Assembly (NCBI GenBank): GCA_017531985.1
Contig: JAFXJY010000016.1
Span: 1-64,000 of the forward strand
DNA: 64,000 bases
From: Bacteroidaceae bacterium
GTDB lineage: Bacteria; Bacteroidota; Bacteroidia; Bacteroidales; Barnesiellaceae_A
Direction: 5' to 3'
This document shows, piece by piece, positions 1 to 9,389 of the stretch. A model generated the notes under the pieces. That model did no database searches, had not been told where the DNA came from, and saw nothing but the letters and a program-made list of their open reading frames with translations. Each line of letters begins with the position of its first letter. Position 1 is the first letter of the stretch. Both the position numbers and the translations under genes were made by a program.

Positions 1-270
1 ATCTTCGCGGTTTACCGCAAAGGTAAGAATAAGCGAGCGAGAAATATCAAGTTTACTTGAATATTTTTCACAGCGAGCGGAAGTATCTTCGCGGTCTACC
101 GCAAAGGTAAGAATAAGCGAGCGAGAAATATCAAGTTTACTTGAATATTTTTCACAGCGAGCGAAAGTATCTTCGCGGTCTACCGCAAAGGTAAGAATAA
201 GCGAGCGAGAAATATCAAGTTTACTTGAATATTTTTCACAGCGAGCGAAAGTATCTTCGCGGTTTTTCGC
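1..270. repeat. three tandem 84-bp repeats plus a partial fourth
   Basis: Direct repeats begin at 1, 85 and 169, each exactly 84 bases and nearly identical; a fourth copy starts at 253 and breaks down after about 15 bases. Each unit holds a short inverted repeat (GCGGT-2-ACCGC), an imperfect palindrome around AAGTTTACTTGAATATT and GCGAGCG boxes. On the minus strand each unit carries TACCTTTG (18-25, 102-109, 186-193), the Bacteroidetes -7 consensus. They could therefore act as tandem promoters for a leftward gene outside the window. That role is inference; the repeat structure is seen directly. Confidence 0.9.
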
Positions 271-383
271 AAAGATAATGAAAGGAGAGCGAAGAAAAAA
301 TAAACTCGTTTGATTTTTTCAGAAAAGTGAGGAGTTGCACAAAAAAATAAAAAAAATTTTTCATCGCACTGACAGATATTGTT

Positions 384-391
384 TACCTTTG
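384..391 (+). promoter_or_regulatory. -7 box for the FISUMP kinase gene
   Basis: TACCTTTG matches the Bacteroidetes -7 consensus TAnnTTTG. Transcription would start near 398, which places the codons at 379 and probably 400 too far upstream and favours the ATG at 451 as translation start. Confidence 0.55.
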
Positions 392-450
392 CGTCATTAA
401 TGGGTAGAGAGTATTTACAGCCATTACCTAAACCTCAAAAACAAGAAAAC

Positions 451-2154
451 ATGCATCTACAAGAAAATACCCTCCTGCAAGGAGGCGAATACCGCATCAT
501 CCGCTTCATCGACAGCGGCGGATTTGGTTGTACCTACGAGGCCTATCAGAAGTCGTTGGATCGTCGCATAGCCATCAAAGAATTCTTCTGGCACGAGCAT
601 TGCCTTCGCGACACCCACACCGGCAGGGTAACAGTAGCCACCGAGAACAACAAGAACGATTTTGAAAAACTTCGCGACAAGTTTGTCAACGAAGCCCGCA
701 CCATAGCCAAGCTGCATCACCCCGGCATCGTGCGAGTATCGGCAGTGTTTGAGGAAAACGGCACAGCCTACTATGTCATGGACTACATCGAAGGATGCTC
801 CTTTGGCGACTTGGTTAGTGGTGGCAAAGCATTGAGCGAAGTCAAAGCCCTACGTTACATCCGTCAGGTAGCCGAGGCGTTGCAGTACGTCCACAGTAAA
901 AATCGACTGCATTTAGACATCAAGCCATCTAATATCATGCTCGACAACGAAGGTCATGTAATCCTCATCGACTTCGGTGTATCGAAGCAGTACGACCAGT
1001 CGACCGGTCTGAATCCATCCACTTTATTAGGAAAGAGCCGAGGCTACTCCTCTATCGAGCAGATGGGCGGTGACGTAAAGACATTCGCACCCGCCACCGA
1101 CATCTATTCGTTGGGAGCCACGCTCTATACCCTACTCGTAGGCAATCGTCCCCCCGAAGCCGCCTACATCATCAAGGGAGTCCCCATCGCCCCATTGCAA
1201 GCACGCGGAGTCAGCAGCACCACCATCCGAGCCATACAGGCAGCCATGCAAGCCGACAAAGAAGACCGTCCGCAATCGGTAGCCGAGTTCCTCGCCCTCT
1301 TGGATGGAAAGAAAGACAGCGACAAAACTCACTTCGATGATGGAGTGACCGATTACAACGCCCCCGGCAAGACCGACTATGAAGAACCGAAAAAGCCCAC
1401 ACCCAAACAGAAATCCAAACCGCAACCTCGCAAGAATCTCACATGGCTGTGGGTAACCCTTGTGGGAATAGCAGGAATTTTGTTAACGATAGTAGGGACA
1501 AATAGCTATCAAGCACATCAAACTAAGATAGCCCGAGAACAATTTGTAGCCGATAGCATAGCAGCTCGCCAACGATTTGTAGCTGATAGTATAGCTTTTT
1601 ACCAAGCAACACATGGTCGCATCAACGGCCATGAGTGGGTCGACCTCGGCTTGTCAGTCAAGTGGGCAACGTGCAATATAGGGGCGAGCAGCCCGAGTGA
1701 TTGGGGTAACTACTACGCATGGGGTGAAACGACCACCAAGACAACCTACACCTACGCAAATAGTGTGACCTATGATAAAAATATCGGTGAAATATGTGGG
1801 GATTCGGAATACGACGCTGCTCGCAGGAATTGGGGCGACAGTTGGCGAATGCCCACCAAAGCCGAATTGCGAGAACTTTTTAACAATTGCACATGGACAT
1901 GGACAACACAAGGCGGACACAACGGGTATAGAGTAACCAGTAAGAAGAATGGCAACAGTATCTTCCTTCCTGCTGCCGGTTATCGGGACGGGTCGTCGCT
2001 CTACCACCGAGGAGAGTACTGTACCTATTGGAGTTCTACGCCCCACGAGAGCCATACCGAGAGTGCGTACTACCTCAGCCGCTCTAGCAGCATTTACTTC
2101 GTGTACTGGTACGATCGCAGCTACGGTTTCACCGTCCGCCCCGTTTGTGATTAA
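451..2154 (+). CDS. membrane Ser/Thr protein kinase with C-terminal FISUMP-like domain
   Basis: Predicted PknB-type kinase of 567 residues. From the ATG at 451: the Gly-rich loop is near residues 22-27 (SGGFG), the ATP lysine at 43 (AIKEFF), the catalytic loop at 154-161 is HLDIKPSN (Leu replaces the Arg of HRD, so a non-RD kinase), and DFG is near 174. One membrane segment lies near 330-349. A short linker then repeats (Q/R)FVADSIA twice, followed by a FISUMP/DUF1566-type domain (about 395-566) beginning WVDLGLSVKWATCN. The expected topology is a cytoplasmic kinase and an external sensor-like domain. It stands alone between repeat blocks. Start choice rests on the promoter at 384-391; ATG 400 is the alternative. 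Substrate and ligand are unknown. Confidence 0.85.
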   Translation: MHLQENTLLQGGEYRIIRFIDSGGFGCTYEAYQKSLDRRIAIKEFFWHEHCLRDTHTGRVTVATENNKNDFEKLRDKFVNEARTIAKLHHPGIVRVSAVFEENGTAYYVMDYIEGCSFGDLVSGGKALSEVKALRYIRQVAEALQYVHSKNRLHLDIKPSNIMLDNEGHVILIDFGVSKQYDQSTGLNPSTLLGKSRGYSSIEQMGGDVKTFAPATDIYSLGATLYTLLVGNRPPEAAYIIKGVPIAPLQARGVSSTTIRAIQAAMQADKEDRPQSVAEFLALLDGKKDSDKTHFDDGVTDYNAPGKTDYEEPKKPTPKQKSKPQPRKNLTWLWVTLVGIAGILLTIVGTNSYQAHQTKIAREQFVADSIAARQRFVADSIAFYQATHGRINGHEWVDLGLSVKWATCNIGASSPSDWGNYYAWGETTTKTTYTYANSVTYDKNIGEICGDSEYDAARRNWGDSWRMPTKAELRELFNNCTWTWTTQGGHNGYRVTSKKNGNSIFLPAAGYRDGSSLYHRGEYCTYWSSTPHESHTESAYYLSRSSSIYFVYWYDRSYGFTVRPVCD

Positions 2155-3005
2155 TTGCCCACAGCCGTAGGGACGCACCGCTGGTGCGTTGATAGCATAA
2201 TTATATGAAAATCAATTAATATGATAACCCTACGCACCGCTGGTGCGTCCCTACCTTATGAGAAAACACAATGGCGAAAGGTAACCATTTCTGCCCCTGC
2301 GAGCATAGCGAGATAGGGGAAGTCCCCGCAGGGGGAAGGTGTTGGTAGCTAACGGATGCGTTCAAGCGAATAAGGTCTATCACACCTGATTTTTATTATT
2401 ATTTTTTTAACCCCTCTGTCTCGCTGAGGCTCGACGTCTCCCCTATATTTTCTCGCGAAAACACAGGGGCGAAGATGGTAACCCTATCTGCCTCAGCGTC
2501 CGGAGGACGTGACGAGGGCATCAGCCCGAGTATGAATAACCCCCAACGAGCAAAGGCGAAGTTGGGGGAGTGTGAGATGCACTAACCGCCCCACCGTCTG
2601 AAAGACGGGAAACAGCCACTAAGGAGTTATATCAGATTTTCGCGTCTTTCAGACGCAAGTATCGGATGAGTACGTTGTCCGAGGGTATCGGGCTACGCCC
2701 TCAACCCCCGGTTATTGCTGTCGCTTCGCTTTCTCGTCCTCCGGACGTGCCATCATCCCAATGCGTCAGCCCATAGCCGTAGGGACGCACCACCGGTGCG
2801 TTGATGTTATAATTATATGAAAATCAATAATATAATACCGTACGCACCATTGGTGCGTCCCTACCTCAGGCGAAAACACAGGTGAGAGGTAACCGTTTTC
2901 GACGTACCTTATACATGCTTACCAACGAATGTGATAGGAAACAGGTCGTTTCTCTATGTTATTTCGCTCATCTTTGTGTATCTTTGCGATGAACGCGAAG
3001 ATATT
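2155..3005. repeat. gene-free mosaic of palindromic repeats
   Basis: No convincing gene here. Two related elements of about 90 bp lie at 2164-2255 and 2776-2865; each starts and ends with facing GGACGCACC/GGTGCGTCC palindromes around an AT-rich core. A block resembling GCGAAAACACAGG...GGTAACC recurs near 2260-2285, 2453-2481 and 2868-2893. A GTCTGAAAGACG/CGTCTTTCAGACG inverted pair lies near 2597-2655. The segment 2961-3002 partly resembles the promoter part of the 84-bp repeat. No transposase is present. The elements look like REP/BIME-style debris; origin and function are not known. Confidence 0.7.
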
Positions 3006-3085
3006 TTTCGCTCGCTGTGAAAAATATTCAAGCAAACTTGATATTTCTCGCTCGTTTCTGTGTATCTTTGCGGTAAACTGCAAGA
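3006..3085 (-). repeat. inverted copy of the 84-bp repeat
   Basis: Read on the minus strand, this segment matches the 84-bp unit of positions 1-252 along most of its length (CGCTCGCTGTGAAAAATATT, the AACTTGATATTTCTCGCTCG core, then CTTTGCGGTA). In this orientation its promoter-like end points rightward and supplies the -7 box of the next gene. Confidence 0.8.
3063..3070 (+). promoter_or_regulatory. -7 box inside the inverted 84-bp repeat
   Basis: TATCTTTG fits TAnnTTTG. It lies 25 bases before the ATG at 3096 of the SpoU methyltransferase gene, so that gene seems to be transcribed from a repeat-borne promoter. Confidence 0.6.
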
Positions 3086-3095
3086 TATTCCCGGT

Positions 3096-3881
3096 ATGCT
3101 TAGTCGTAATCAAATAAAATTTATACAATCGCTTGCCCGCAAGAAAGGGCGTGCCGAGCATGGTTGTTTTGTTGCCGAGGGTAACAAACTCGTAGAGGAT
3201 ACTTTGTCGGCGTTTGAGTGTCACATGCTCATAGCTACACCTCGGTGGTGGCAGCAGCATCCGGCAGCATCGGCCGCAATAGCGGTTGAGGTATCGCACG
3301 ACGAGTTGGCTCGTGTGTCGCAGTTGACAACACCGCAGGATGTCATAGCTGTCTATCGCATACCGCAGCAGCAACTATGTCGTGAGCAATTGTACAACAC
3401 ACTCTCACTCATGCTCGATACGGTGCAAGACCCGGGCAACTTGGGTACAATCATACGCATAGCCGACTGGATGGGTATCAACCACATCATCTGCTCGCCT
3501 GAGACTGCCGACGTGTACAACCCCAAGGTTGTGCAGGCATCGATGGGGGCATTGGCTCGTGTGGCATTGCACTACACACCGTTGCAACCATTCTTGGAAA
3601 GTATAGGCAACGACATCCCTCTCTACGGCACATTTCTTGATGGCGATAACATCTACGACATGCCCTTGACATCGCATGGCATCATTGTGATGGGTAATGA
3701 GGGCAATGGCATATCGTCGGCTCTCGAGCCTTACATCAAGCATCGCCTCTACATCCCCAATTATCCCCCGGGAGCTGTCACCTCCGAGAGCCTCAATGTG
3801 GCTGTGGCTACTGCCATCACTTGTGCCGAGTTCAGGCGACGTACTTGTGGGGGAACTTCAATACGAACTTCAAAACCCTGA
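3096..3881 (+). CDS. TrmH/SpoU-family RNA 2'-O-methyltransferase
   Basis: A 261-residue SpoU (SPOUT) methyltransferase, expected to methylate a ribose 2'-OH in rRNA or tRNA using S-adenosylmethionine. An N-terminal substrate-binding domain (residues about 1-95) precedes the knotted catalytic domain, which shows motif 1 (DPGNLGTIIR), motif 2 (VMGNEGNGIS) and motif 3 (IPNYPPGAVTSESLNVAVA). The start at 3096 (MLSRNQIKF) is preferred over upstream codons because a -7 box lies at 3063-3070. radA begins 6 bases after the stop, so the two are probably co-transcribed. The target nucleotide cannot be deduced. Confidence 0.9.
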   Translation: MLSRNQIKFIQSLARKKGRAEHGCFVAEGNKLVEDTLSAFECHMLIATPRWWQQHPAASAAIAVEVSHDELARVSQLTTPQDVIAVYRIPQQQLCREQLYNTLSLMLDTVQDPGNLGTIIRIADWMGINHIICSPETADVYNPKVVQASMGALARVALHYTPLQPFLESIGNDIPLYGTFLDGDNIYDMPLTSHGIIVMGNEGNGISSALEPYIKHRLYIPNYPPGAVTSESLNVAVATAITCAEFRRRTCGGTSIRTSKP

Positions 3882-3887
3882 TATATC

Positions 3888-5258
3888 ATGGCAAAGACCA
3901 AGAGTGTATATTGTTGCAATAGTTGTGGTGCCGAGAGTCCCAAATGGGTGGGACGATGTCCGGTCTGTGGCGAGTGGAATACCTACATCGAACAAGTCGT
4001 ATCGGTGAAACCCTCATCGGCGGCTCGTCACTCTCACACGTTGGATGGCACGAAGGCTCAGCCTCTGCGATTGGAACAGATAGATTCCTCCAACGAGCCT
4101 CGCATCGACTTGGGTAATGCCGAGTTGAACAGAGTGTTGGGTGGCGGACTGGTGCGAGGTTCGCTTGTACTCATCGGAGGTGAACCCGGCATAGGCAAGT
4201 CGACGCTTATCTTGCAGACAGTGCTGTCGTTGCGACAGTATCGTACCCTCTATGTGAGTGGCGAGGAGAGTGCAAGGCAGCTGAAACTTCGAGCCGAACG
4301 CATCGGATACGACAACCCCGACTGTTACATCGTGTGTGAGACTTCGCTCGAAGACATCATGGTACACGTCCGCAACGTCCGCCCCGACATACTCATAGTA
4401 GACTCTATACAGACCATCGCCACCGACGCACTCGAGTCGTCGGCAGGTTCGGTGGCACAAGTACGCGAGTGTACGGCTGCACTGCTGCGTATGGCCAAGG
4501 AGAGCGGCACACCTGTGTTATTGGTGGGACACATCAACAAGGAGGGTAGCATAGCCGGTCCTAAGGTGCTTGAACACATTGTTGACACCGTATTGCAGTT
4601 TGAGGGTGACCGACACTACATGTATCGCATCTTGCGTTCGGTGAAAAATCGTTTCGGCAGTACTGCCGAGTTGGGCATCTATGAGATGCGACAAGAAGGA
4701 CTGCGAGAGGTAAGCAACCCGTCGGAACTCCTGTTGACCACCAATCATGAAGGTCTGAGCGGTGTAGCCATTGCCGTAGCCATAGAAGGTATGCGTCCAT
4801 TCCTCATCGAGACACAAGCCCTTGTCAGCACAGCCGCCTACGGCACGCCACAACGTTCGGCTACCGGATTTGACTTGCGTCGCATGAACATGCTCCTTGC
4901 CGTACTCGAAAAACGTGTGGGATTCAAGCTCGGGCAGAAGGATGTCTTTCTCAACATCGCCGGTGGTATCAAGGTCAACGACCCGGCTATGGACCTGCCC
5001 GTTATCAGTGCCATACTTTCGTCCAACATGGATATGAGCATCGAAGAGGGTACGTGCCTTACCGGAGAGGTGGGACTCTCGGGTGAGATACGACCGGTCA
5101 ACCGCATAGAGCAACGAATACTCGAAGCCGAGAAGTTGGGCTTTCGTCGCATCATCATTCCGCATAACAACATCAACGGATTTGATACATCGCGACTCAA
5201 AATCGAAATACAACAAGTACGCAAGGTCGAGGAGGCCTTCCGTCTACTCTTCGGATAA
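3888..5258 (+). CDS. radA: DNA repair protein RadA
   Basis: RadA (Sms), 456 residues, the usual length. This RecA-like ATPase promotes branch migration during recombination repair. Visible features: the N-terminal zinc finger with Cys pairs near 10/13 and 24/27 (CNSC and CPVC), Walker A GEPGIGKST at 98-106, the RadA-specific KNRFGS motif in the middle, and a C-terminal Lon-protease-like domain. It follows the SpoU gene after 6 bases and is followed after 9 bases by a flavoprotein gene, suggesting a three-gene operon. Confidence 0.97.
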   Translation: MAKTKSVYCCNSCGAESPKWVGRCPVCGEWNTYIEQVVSVKPSSAARHSHTLDGTKAQPLRLEQIDSSNEPRIDLGNAELNRVLGGGLVRGSLVLIGGEPGIGKSTLILQTVLSLRQYRTLYVSGEESARQLKLRAERIGYDNPDCYIVCETSLEDIMVHVRNVRPDILIVDSIQTIATDALESSAGSVAQVRECTAALLRMAKESGTPVLLVGHINKEGSIAGPKVLEHIVDTVLQFEGDRHYMYRILRSVKNRFGSTAELGIYEMRQEGLREVSNPSELLLTTNHEGLSGVAIAVAIEGMRPFLIETQALVSTAAYGTPQRSATGFDLRRMNMLLAVLEKRVGFKLGQKDVFLNIAGGIKVNDPAMDLPVISAILSSNMDMSIEEGTCLTGEVGLSGEIRPVNRIEQRILEAEKLGFRRIIIPHNNINGFDTSRLKIEIQQVRKVEEAFRLLFG

Positions 5259-5267
5259 TATTTACAC

Positions 5268-6833
5268 ATGATACAAGAACAACAACTACGATTATTGCCC
5301 CATCAGGCGGCATCGGAACAATCCATTATACAATACCTTGTCTCTACCGGTATTACCGACATACGGGCAGTGAGAATATTGCGTCGCTCCATCGATGCAC
5401 GTCGTCGGCCCGTTATGGTGAATCTGACGGTGAGAATATACATTAATGAGTTGCCACAAGATGAAGGCTATGACTCCATCATCTACGGTGATGTGTCGGA
5501 GGCTCCGCAAGTAGTGGTGGTGGGAGCCGGACCGGCCGGACTATTTGCATCACTGCGACTCATCGAGGCAGGTTTCCGTCCCATTCTCGTAGAGCGGGGA
5601 AAAGACGTGCATGCCCGTCGTCGTGATATAGCACTCATCAGTCGCGAACATCGCATCGACCCCGAGTCCAATTATGGCTTCGGTGAAGGTGGTGTAGGAG
5701 CTTTCTCCGATGGTAAACTATTCACACGCAGCAAGAAACGTGGCAATGTCAATCGCATTCTCAACATCCTGTGTCAGCATGGAGCATCCACATCGATACT
5801 TGCCGATGCACATCCTCACATAGGTACCGACAAGTTGCCTCGTGTGATTGAAAACATACGCAATCGCATCATTCAGTCGGGGGGTGAAGTACATTTCGAG
5901 ACACGCATGACCGGGCTACTCATCCACAACGATACTGTCGTGGGGATAACCACCGCTTGTGGCAAGACTTTTCGCGGTCCTGTTATCCTTGCCACAGGAC
6001 ATTCGGCTCGTGATGTCTACTATTATCTTCATGATACAGGCATACGTCTCGAAGCCAAAGGTATAGCCGTAGGTGTGCGTCTCGAACATCCTCAACATCT
6101 TATCGATTCCATCCAATACCACAGTACGCAAGGTCGAGGTAAGTACTTGCCCGCTGCCGAGTATAGTTTTGTTACACAAGTAAAGGGTAGGGGTGTTTAC
6201 TCCTTCTGCATGTGTCCCGGCGGATTTGTAGTACCGGCAGCCACAGCACCCGGACAGTTAGTAGTCAACGGTATGTCACCCTCCAATCGAGGCTCGAAAT
6301 GGGCTAACTCGGGAATGGTCGTAGAGATGCAACCCGAGGACTTCCCCCATGTCGATAAGTACGGTGTCTTGGCAGGTATCAAGTTTCAAGAAGAACTCGA
6401 ACATCTATGTTTTGTCAATGGCAACAATCGACAGACAGCTCCTGCACAGCGTATGACCGACTTTGTCGATCGTCGCAACTCCTCGTCGCTTGCCGTATCG
6501 TCCTATACACCGGGTTTGGTAGCCTCGCCATTGCACTTCTGGATGCCCGAACACATCACATCGCGACTGCGTGAGGCATTCTTACACTTCGGACGTATAT
6601 CTCGTGGATTTCTTACCCGAGAGGCCACGATGATAGGAGTGGAGAGCCGTACATCGTCGCCAGTACGCATTCCTCGCGACAACGAAACGATGTCGCACAT
6701 TGCTATGCGAGGTCTCTATCCTTGTGGTGAAGGTGCCGGTTATGCCGGAGGTATTATCTCGGCAGCCATCGATGGTGAACGATGTGCCGAGGCGATTGCC
6801 GAACAGTGGAATACGTTAAAATCCTTGTTATAA
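5268..6833 (+). CDS. COG2509-family FAD-dependent oxidoreductase
   Basis: A 521-residue flavoprotein. The FAD-binding GAGPAG sits at about residues 86-91 after an N-terminal extension of some 80 residues, followed by a VERGKD segment where the FAD ribose is bound. The C-terminal half has GEGAGYAGGI and ends with a typical FAD-contacting helix. This arrangement fits the uncharacterised COG2509 dehydrogenases common in Bacteroidetes. No membrane segment or signal peptide is seen, so a cytoplasmic enzyme is expected. Substrate unknown. It starts 9 bases after radA. Confidence 0.85.
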   Translation: MIQEQQLRLLPHQAASEQSIIQYLVSTGITDIRAVRILRRSIDARRRPVMVNLTVRIYINELPQDEGYDSIIYGDVSEAPQVVVVGAGPAGLFASLRLIEAGFRPILVERGKDVHARRRDIALISREHRIDPESNYGFGEGGVGAFSDGKLFTRSKKRGNVNRILNILCQHGASTSILADAHPHIGTDKLPRVIENIRNRIIQSGGEVHFETRMTGLLIHNDTVVGITTACGKTFRGPVILATGHSARDVYYYLHDTGIRLEAKGIAVGVRLEHPQHLIDSIQYHSTQGRGKYLPAAEYSFVTQVKGRGVYSFCMCPGGFVVPAATAPGQLVVNGMSPSNRGSKWANSGMVVEMQPEDFPHVDKYGVLAGIKFQEELEHLCFVNGNNRQTAPAQRMTDFVDRRNSSSLAVSSYTPGLVASPLHFWMPEHITSRLREAFLHFGRISRGFLTREATMIGVESRTSSPVRIPRDNETMSHIAMRGLYPCGEGAGYAGGIISAAIDGERCAEAIAEQWNTLKSLL

Positions 6834-6891
6834 TTCGTCGTAAAGTCATTTCCGATAAATAGTGAAGTCCCCTTAACAAATAAATGTAATT

Positions 6892-9198
6892 ATGAAAAGA
6901 GTATCTTTATTAACATTACTTACTATTGTACTTTTCACAGCTTGTAGGGAGAACCCTCAGCCCGTTATGTCGGTCGATAAGTTGGGAATAGAAGTAACTC
7001 CCGAGCAAAATCGCGAGTACTCTTACAGCGACAAGCACCGCTCATATTACTATGGCCGCACACACCAAGACCACTTTGCCGAGTGGTATGCCGGATGGAA
7101 CATTAAGCAGCGTCGCATTGTAAGCGATTACGATCTGTATGTCGATACAACACACCTTTCACGTCGGCAAGCACAAGTGACGGTTTATCCCCACTACCTC
7201 AATCGTCGTTTCGATCATGCTGTCGAACAGATGGCGATGGTCGACGAGTTACCCATTCTATCCATTCGCCTTACCGATATTGAGGGCGATAGTATAGCTA
7301 TTGCATTGGATACAACGTTGATAAGCCAACCACGATATGATAACGGCATTTTGTGGTACACACCGCGAGAAACACCCGATTCATGTTTGGCTGTTGCACC
7401 GCAAGCCGATGTAGTAACTCGCTACGTCAATGGTTCACTGCAAGCACCGGCATCGGCTCAGGGATTTATTCTCACCTATGGCACTCGACAGACTTGTATC
7501 GAGAACATAGCAATATTCCGCTCACAAGCCGATAGCTTGCTCAATGCCCGGAAAGAGCGTATGAATAACCTCATCATGAAGTCCAATCCTATCAAGAGTA
7601 ATATTGACTCGCTCGATCATGCCATAGCATGGTTACTGCTTACAACCGACCAACTTGTTACACACCAGCAGGGTTATGGTATATATGCCGGTCTGCCTTG
7701 GTTTAATGAATATTGGGGACGCGATATGTTCATTTCCATGCCCGGAGCAACACTCGTCAATGGCGAGTTTGACATCACACGACAGATATTGTCGGACTTC
7801 TCTCGCTTGCAGGATGTTGATCCCAAGTCGCCCACGTTGGGACGTATCCCCAATAGAGCCAATGTTGATGGAATCCTCTATAACACTACCGATGGTACAC
7901 CTCGTTTCGTCATGCAAGTAGCCGACTATGTTCGTTATTCGGGCGATACAGCTTTCATTCGCCATATTTATCCGGCAGTCTACCTCTGTACCAATGCCGC
8001 CATTGCACACTTTACTGATACGGCAGGTTACCTGTGTCATGCCGATGCCGACACATGGATGGATGTCAAGCGTAAAGGTATCCCCGGCTCTCCGCGAGGT
8101 AACCGTGCCAACGATATACAGGCCTTATGGTATCAACAACTCACCGATGCAGCCTATATGGCACGGTACATGGGATATGAGATTACTGCGGTAGAGTGGG
8201 AGACTCGTGCCGAGATTATGCGTGAAGCCTTCATGCGTGACTATTGTGACACTGTGCAATTCTTCATAGCCGATCACCTCAATCCTGATGGCTCCCGCGA
8301 TATGCAGGTGCGTCCCAATCAACTATATGCCCTCGATCTTGTCGACGATTACAATTTCCGTCGCCAGGTTACTCGTCGCGTGTGGGAAGAACTTGTATAT
8401 CCTTGGGGCGTGGGTTCGTTGAGCCAACTTGATGACAACTTTCATCCTCAACACGAAAACTGGCACTACTACCACAAGGACGATGCCTACCACAACGGTA
8501 CAGTGTGGTTGTGGAACAACGGACATGCCATGCAACGAATGATAGAAATGGGACAACCCGACATAGCCTGGCAGTTATTCAAAAATATGAACCGTCAAGC
8601 CCTTGCACAGGGTGCAGTGGGCAGTCTTAGTGAAAATGCCGATGCCCATCCTCGTGAGGGTGCTGCTTGGGCTAATCGCTCAGGAACATTCTTGCAAGCA
8701 TGGAGCAATGCCGAGCAGTTGCGTGTGTGGTATCAGTACTTCCTCGGTATTCGTCCCGATATGGTCAATCATGTTATAACATTGAATCCTTGCTTACCCT
8801 CTGATGTAACATCTATTACTTACAGCCAACGAGTGGGTAAGGGCGATATAATAGGAACCTATGAGCGTACCACCGATAAAACTATCTATGCTTATATGCT
8901 TCGCAACGAAGATGCTCTTCTCCGCATTGAGATACCACTCTTTGCCCCCATTGATATTGAGGCTCACGATGCCGATGCTATCCTGCTTACCGTTCAAGAT
9001 GGCAGATTGACACTCCAAGTCAAGAATGCCGATGGAACATCGCGTGAAGAAAGCGTGTACGAACCTGATCCTACTATGGTGCAACGTGATGCCGAGAATA
9101 AGGTATTCTTCGAAGGTACTCAATTCTGTCAACCCATCCACCGAGACAATCTGCATGCCTTCGATACTTATCATGAAGAAGCACTGACTTACGAATAA
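6892..9198 (+). CDS. lipoprotein amylo-alpha-1,6-glucosidase-like glycosidase
   Basis: A 768-residue predicted lipoprotein (signal peptide and lipobox LFTAC, Cys at about 18). The C-terminal (alpha/alpha)6-type region resembles the glycogen debranching enzyme C domain (GH133): NEYWGRDMFISMPG, GRIPNRAN, then DADTWMD containing a candidate catalytic Asp, and AYHNGTVWLWNNG. The N-terminal 230 residues are probably a beta-sandwich. Cytoplasmic debranching enzymes of this family act on glycogen; the lipid anchor here suggests action on an external or periplasmic alpha-glucan. A strong hairpin terminator follows. No susCD pair is next to it, so it is not in a recognisable PUL. Confidence 0.85.
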   Translation: MKRVSLLTLLTIVLFTACRENPQPVMSVDKLGIEVTPEQNREYSYSDKHRSYYYGRTHQDHFAEWYAGWNIKQRRIVSDYDLYVDTTHLSRRQAQVTVYPHYLNRRFDHAVEQMAMVDELPILSIRLTDIEGDSIAIALDTTLISQPRYDNGILWYTPRETPDSCLAVAPQADVVTRYVNGSLQAPASAQGFILTYGTRQTCIENIAIFRSQADSLLNARKERMNNLIMKSNPIKSNIDSLDHAIAWLLLTTDQLVTHQQGYGIYAGLPWFNEYWGRDMFISMPGATLVNGEFDITRQILSDFSRLQDVDPKSPTLGRIPNRANVDGILYNTTDGTPRFVMQVADYVRYSGDTAFIRHIYPAVYLCTNAAIAHFTDTAGYLCHADADTWMDVKRKGIPGSPRGNRANDIQALWYQQLTDAAYMARYMGYEITAVEWETRAEIMREAFMRDYCDTVQFFIADHLNPDGSRDMQVRPNQLYALDLVDDYNFRRQVTRRVWEELVYPWGVGSLSQLDDNFHPQHENWHYYHKDDAYHNGTVWLWNNGHAMQRMIEMGQPDIAWQLFKNMNRQALAQGAVGSLSENADAHPREGAAWANRSGTFLQAWSNAEQLRVWYQYFLGIRPDMVNHVITLNPCLPSDVTSITYSQRVGKGDIIGTYERTTDKTIYAYMLRNEDALLRIEIPLFAPIDIEAHDADAILLTVQDGRLTLQVKNADGTSREESVYEPDPTMVQRDAENKVFFEGTQFCQPIHRDNLHAFDTYHEEALTYE

Positions 9199-9216
9199 TA
9201 GTCACATCCCATAAAT

Positions 9217-9266
9217 AAAAAAATCCTCATTGTTACTTCAATATTCTAACAATAAGGATTTTTTTA
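9217..9266. terminator. bidirectional rho-independent terminator
   Basis: AAAAATCCTCATTGTTA pairs with TAACAATAAGGATTTTT around an 11-base loop. It has A-tracts on the left and T-tracts on the right and lies between the converging glycosidase and fabG genes. Confidence 0.85.
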
Positions 9267-9389
9267 TTACTATCGGCAGTAGTCAATAGCAATGTATTTA
9301 TAAGGAACGTCTATCAATAATTTTGTTCCTGTTGGTGAATTAGTGGGGTAGAATCATTATGAGAACATTATAGAAGTTCCCTATAACAA

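Noticed and set aside
1..270. CRISPR array
   Set aside because: The repeats are contiguous 84-bp direct units without unique spacers, and no cas gene is present.
4518..5216. Minus-strand open frame of 232 codons within radA
   Set aside because: radA is certain on the plus strand; the reverse frame has no family motif.
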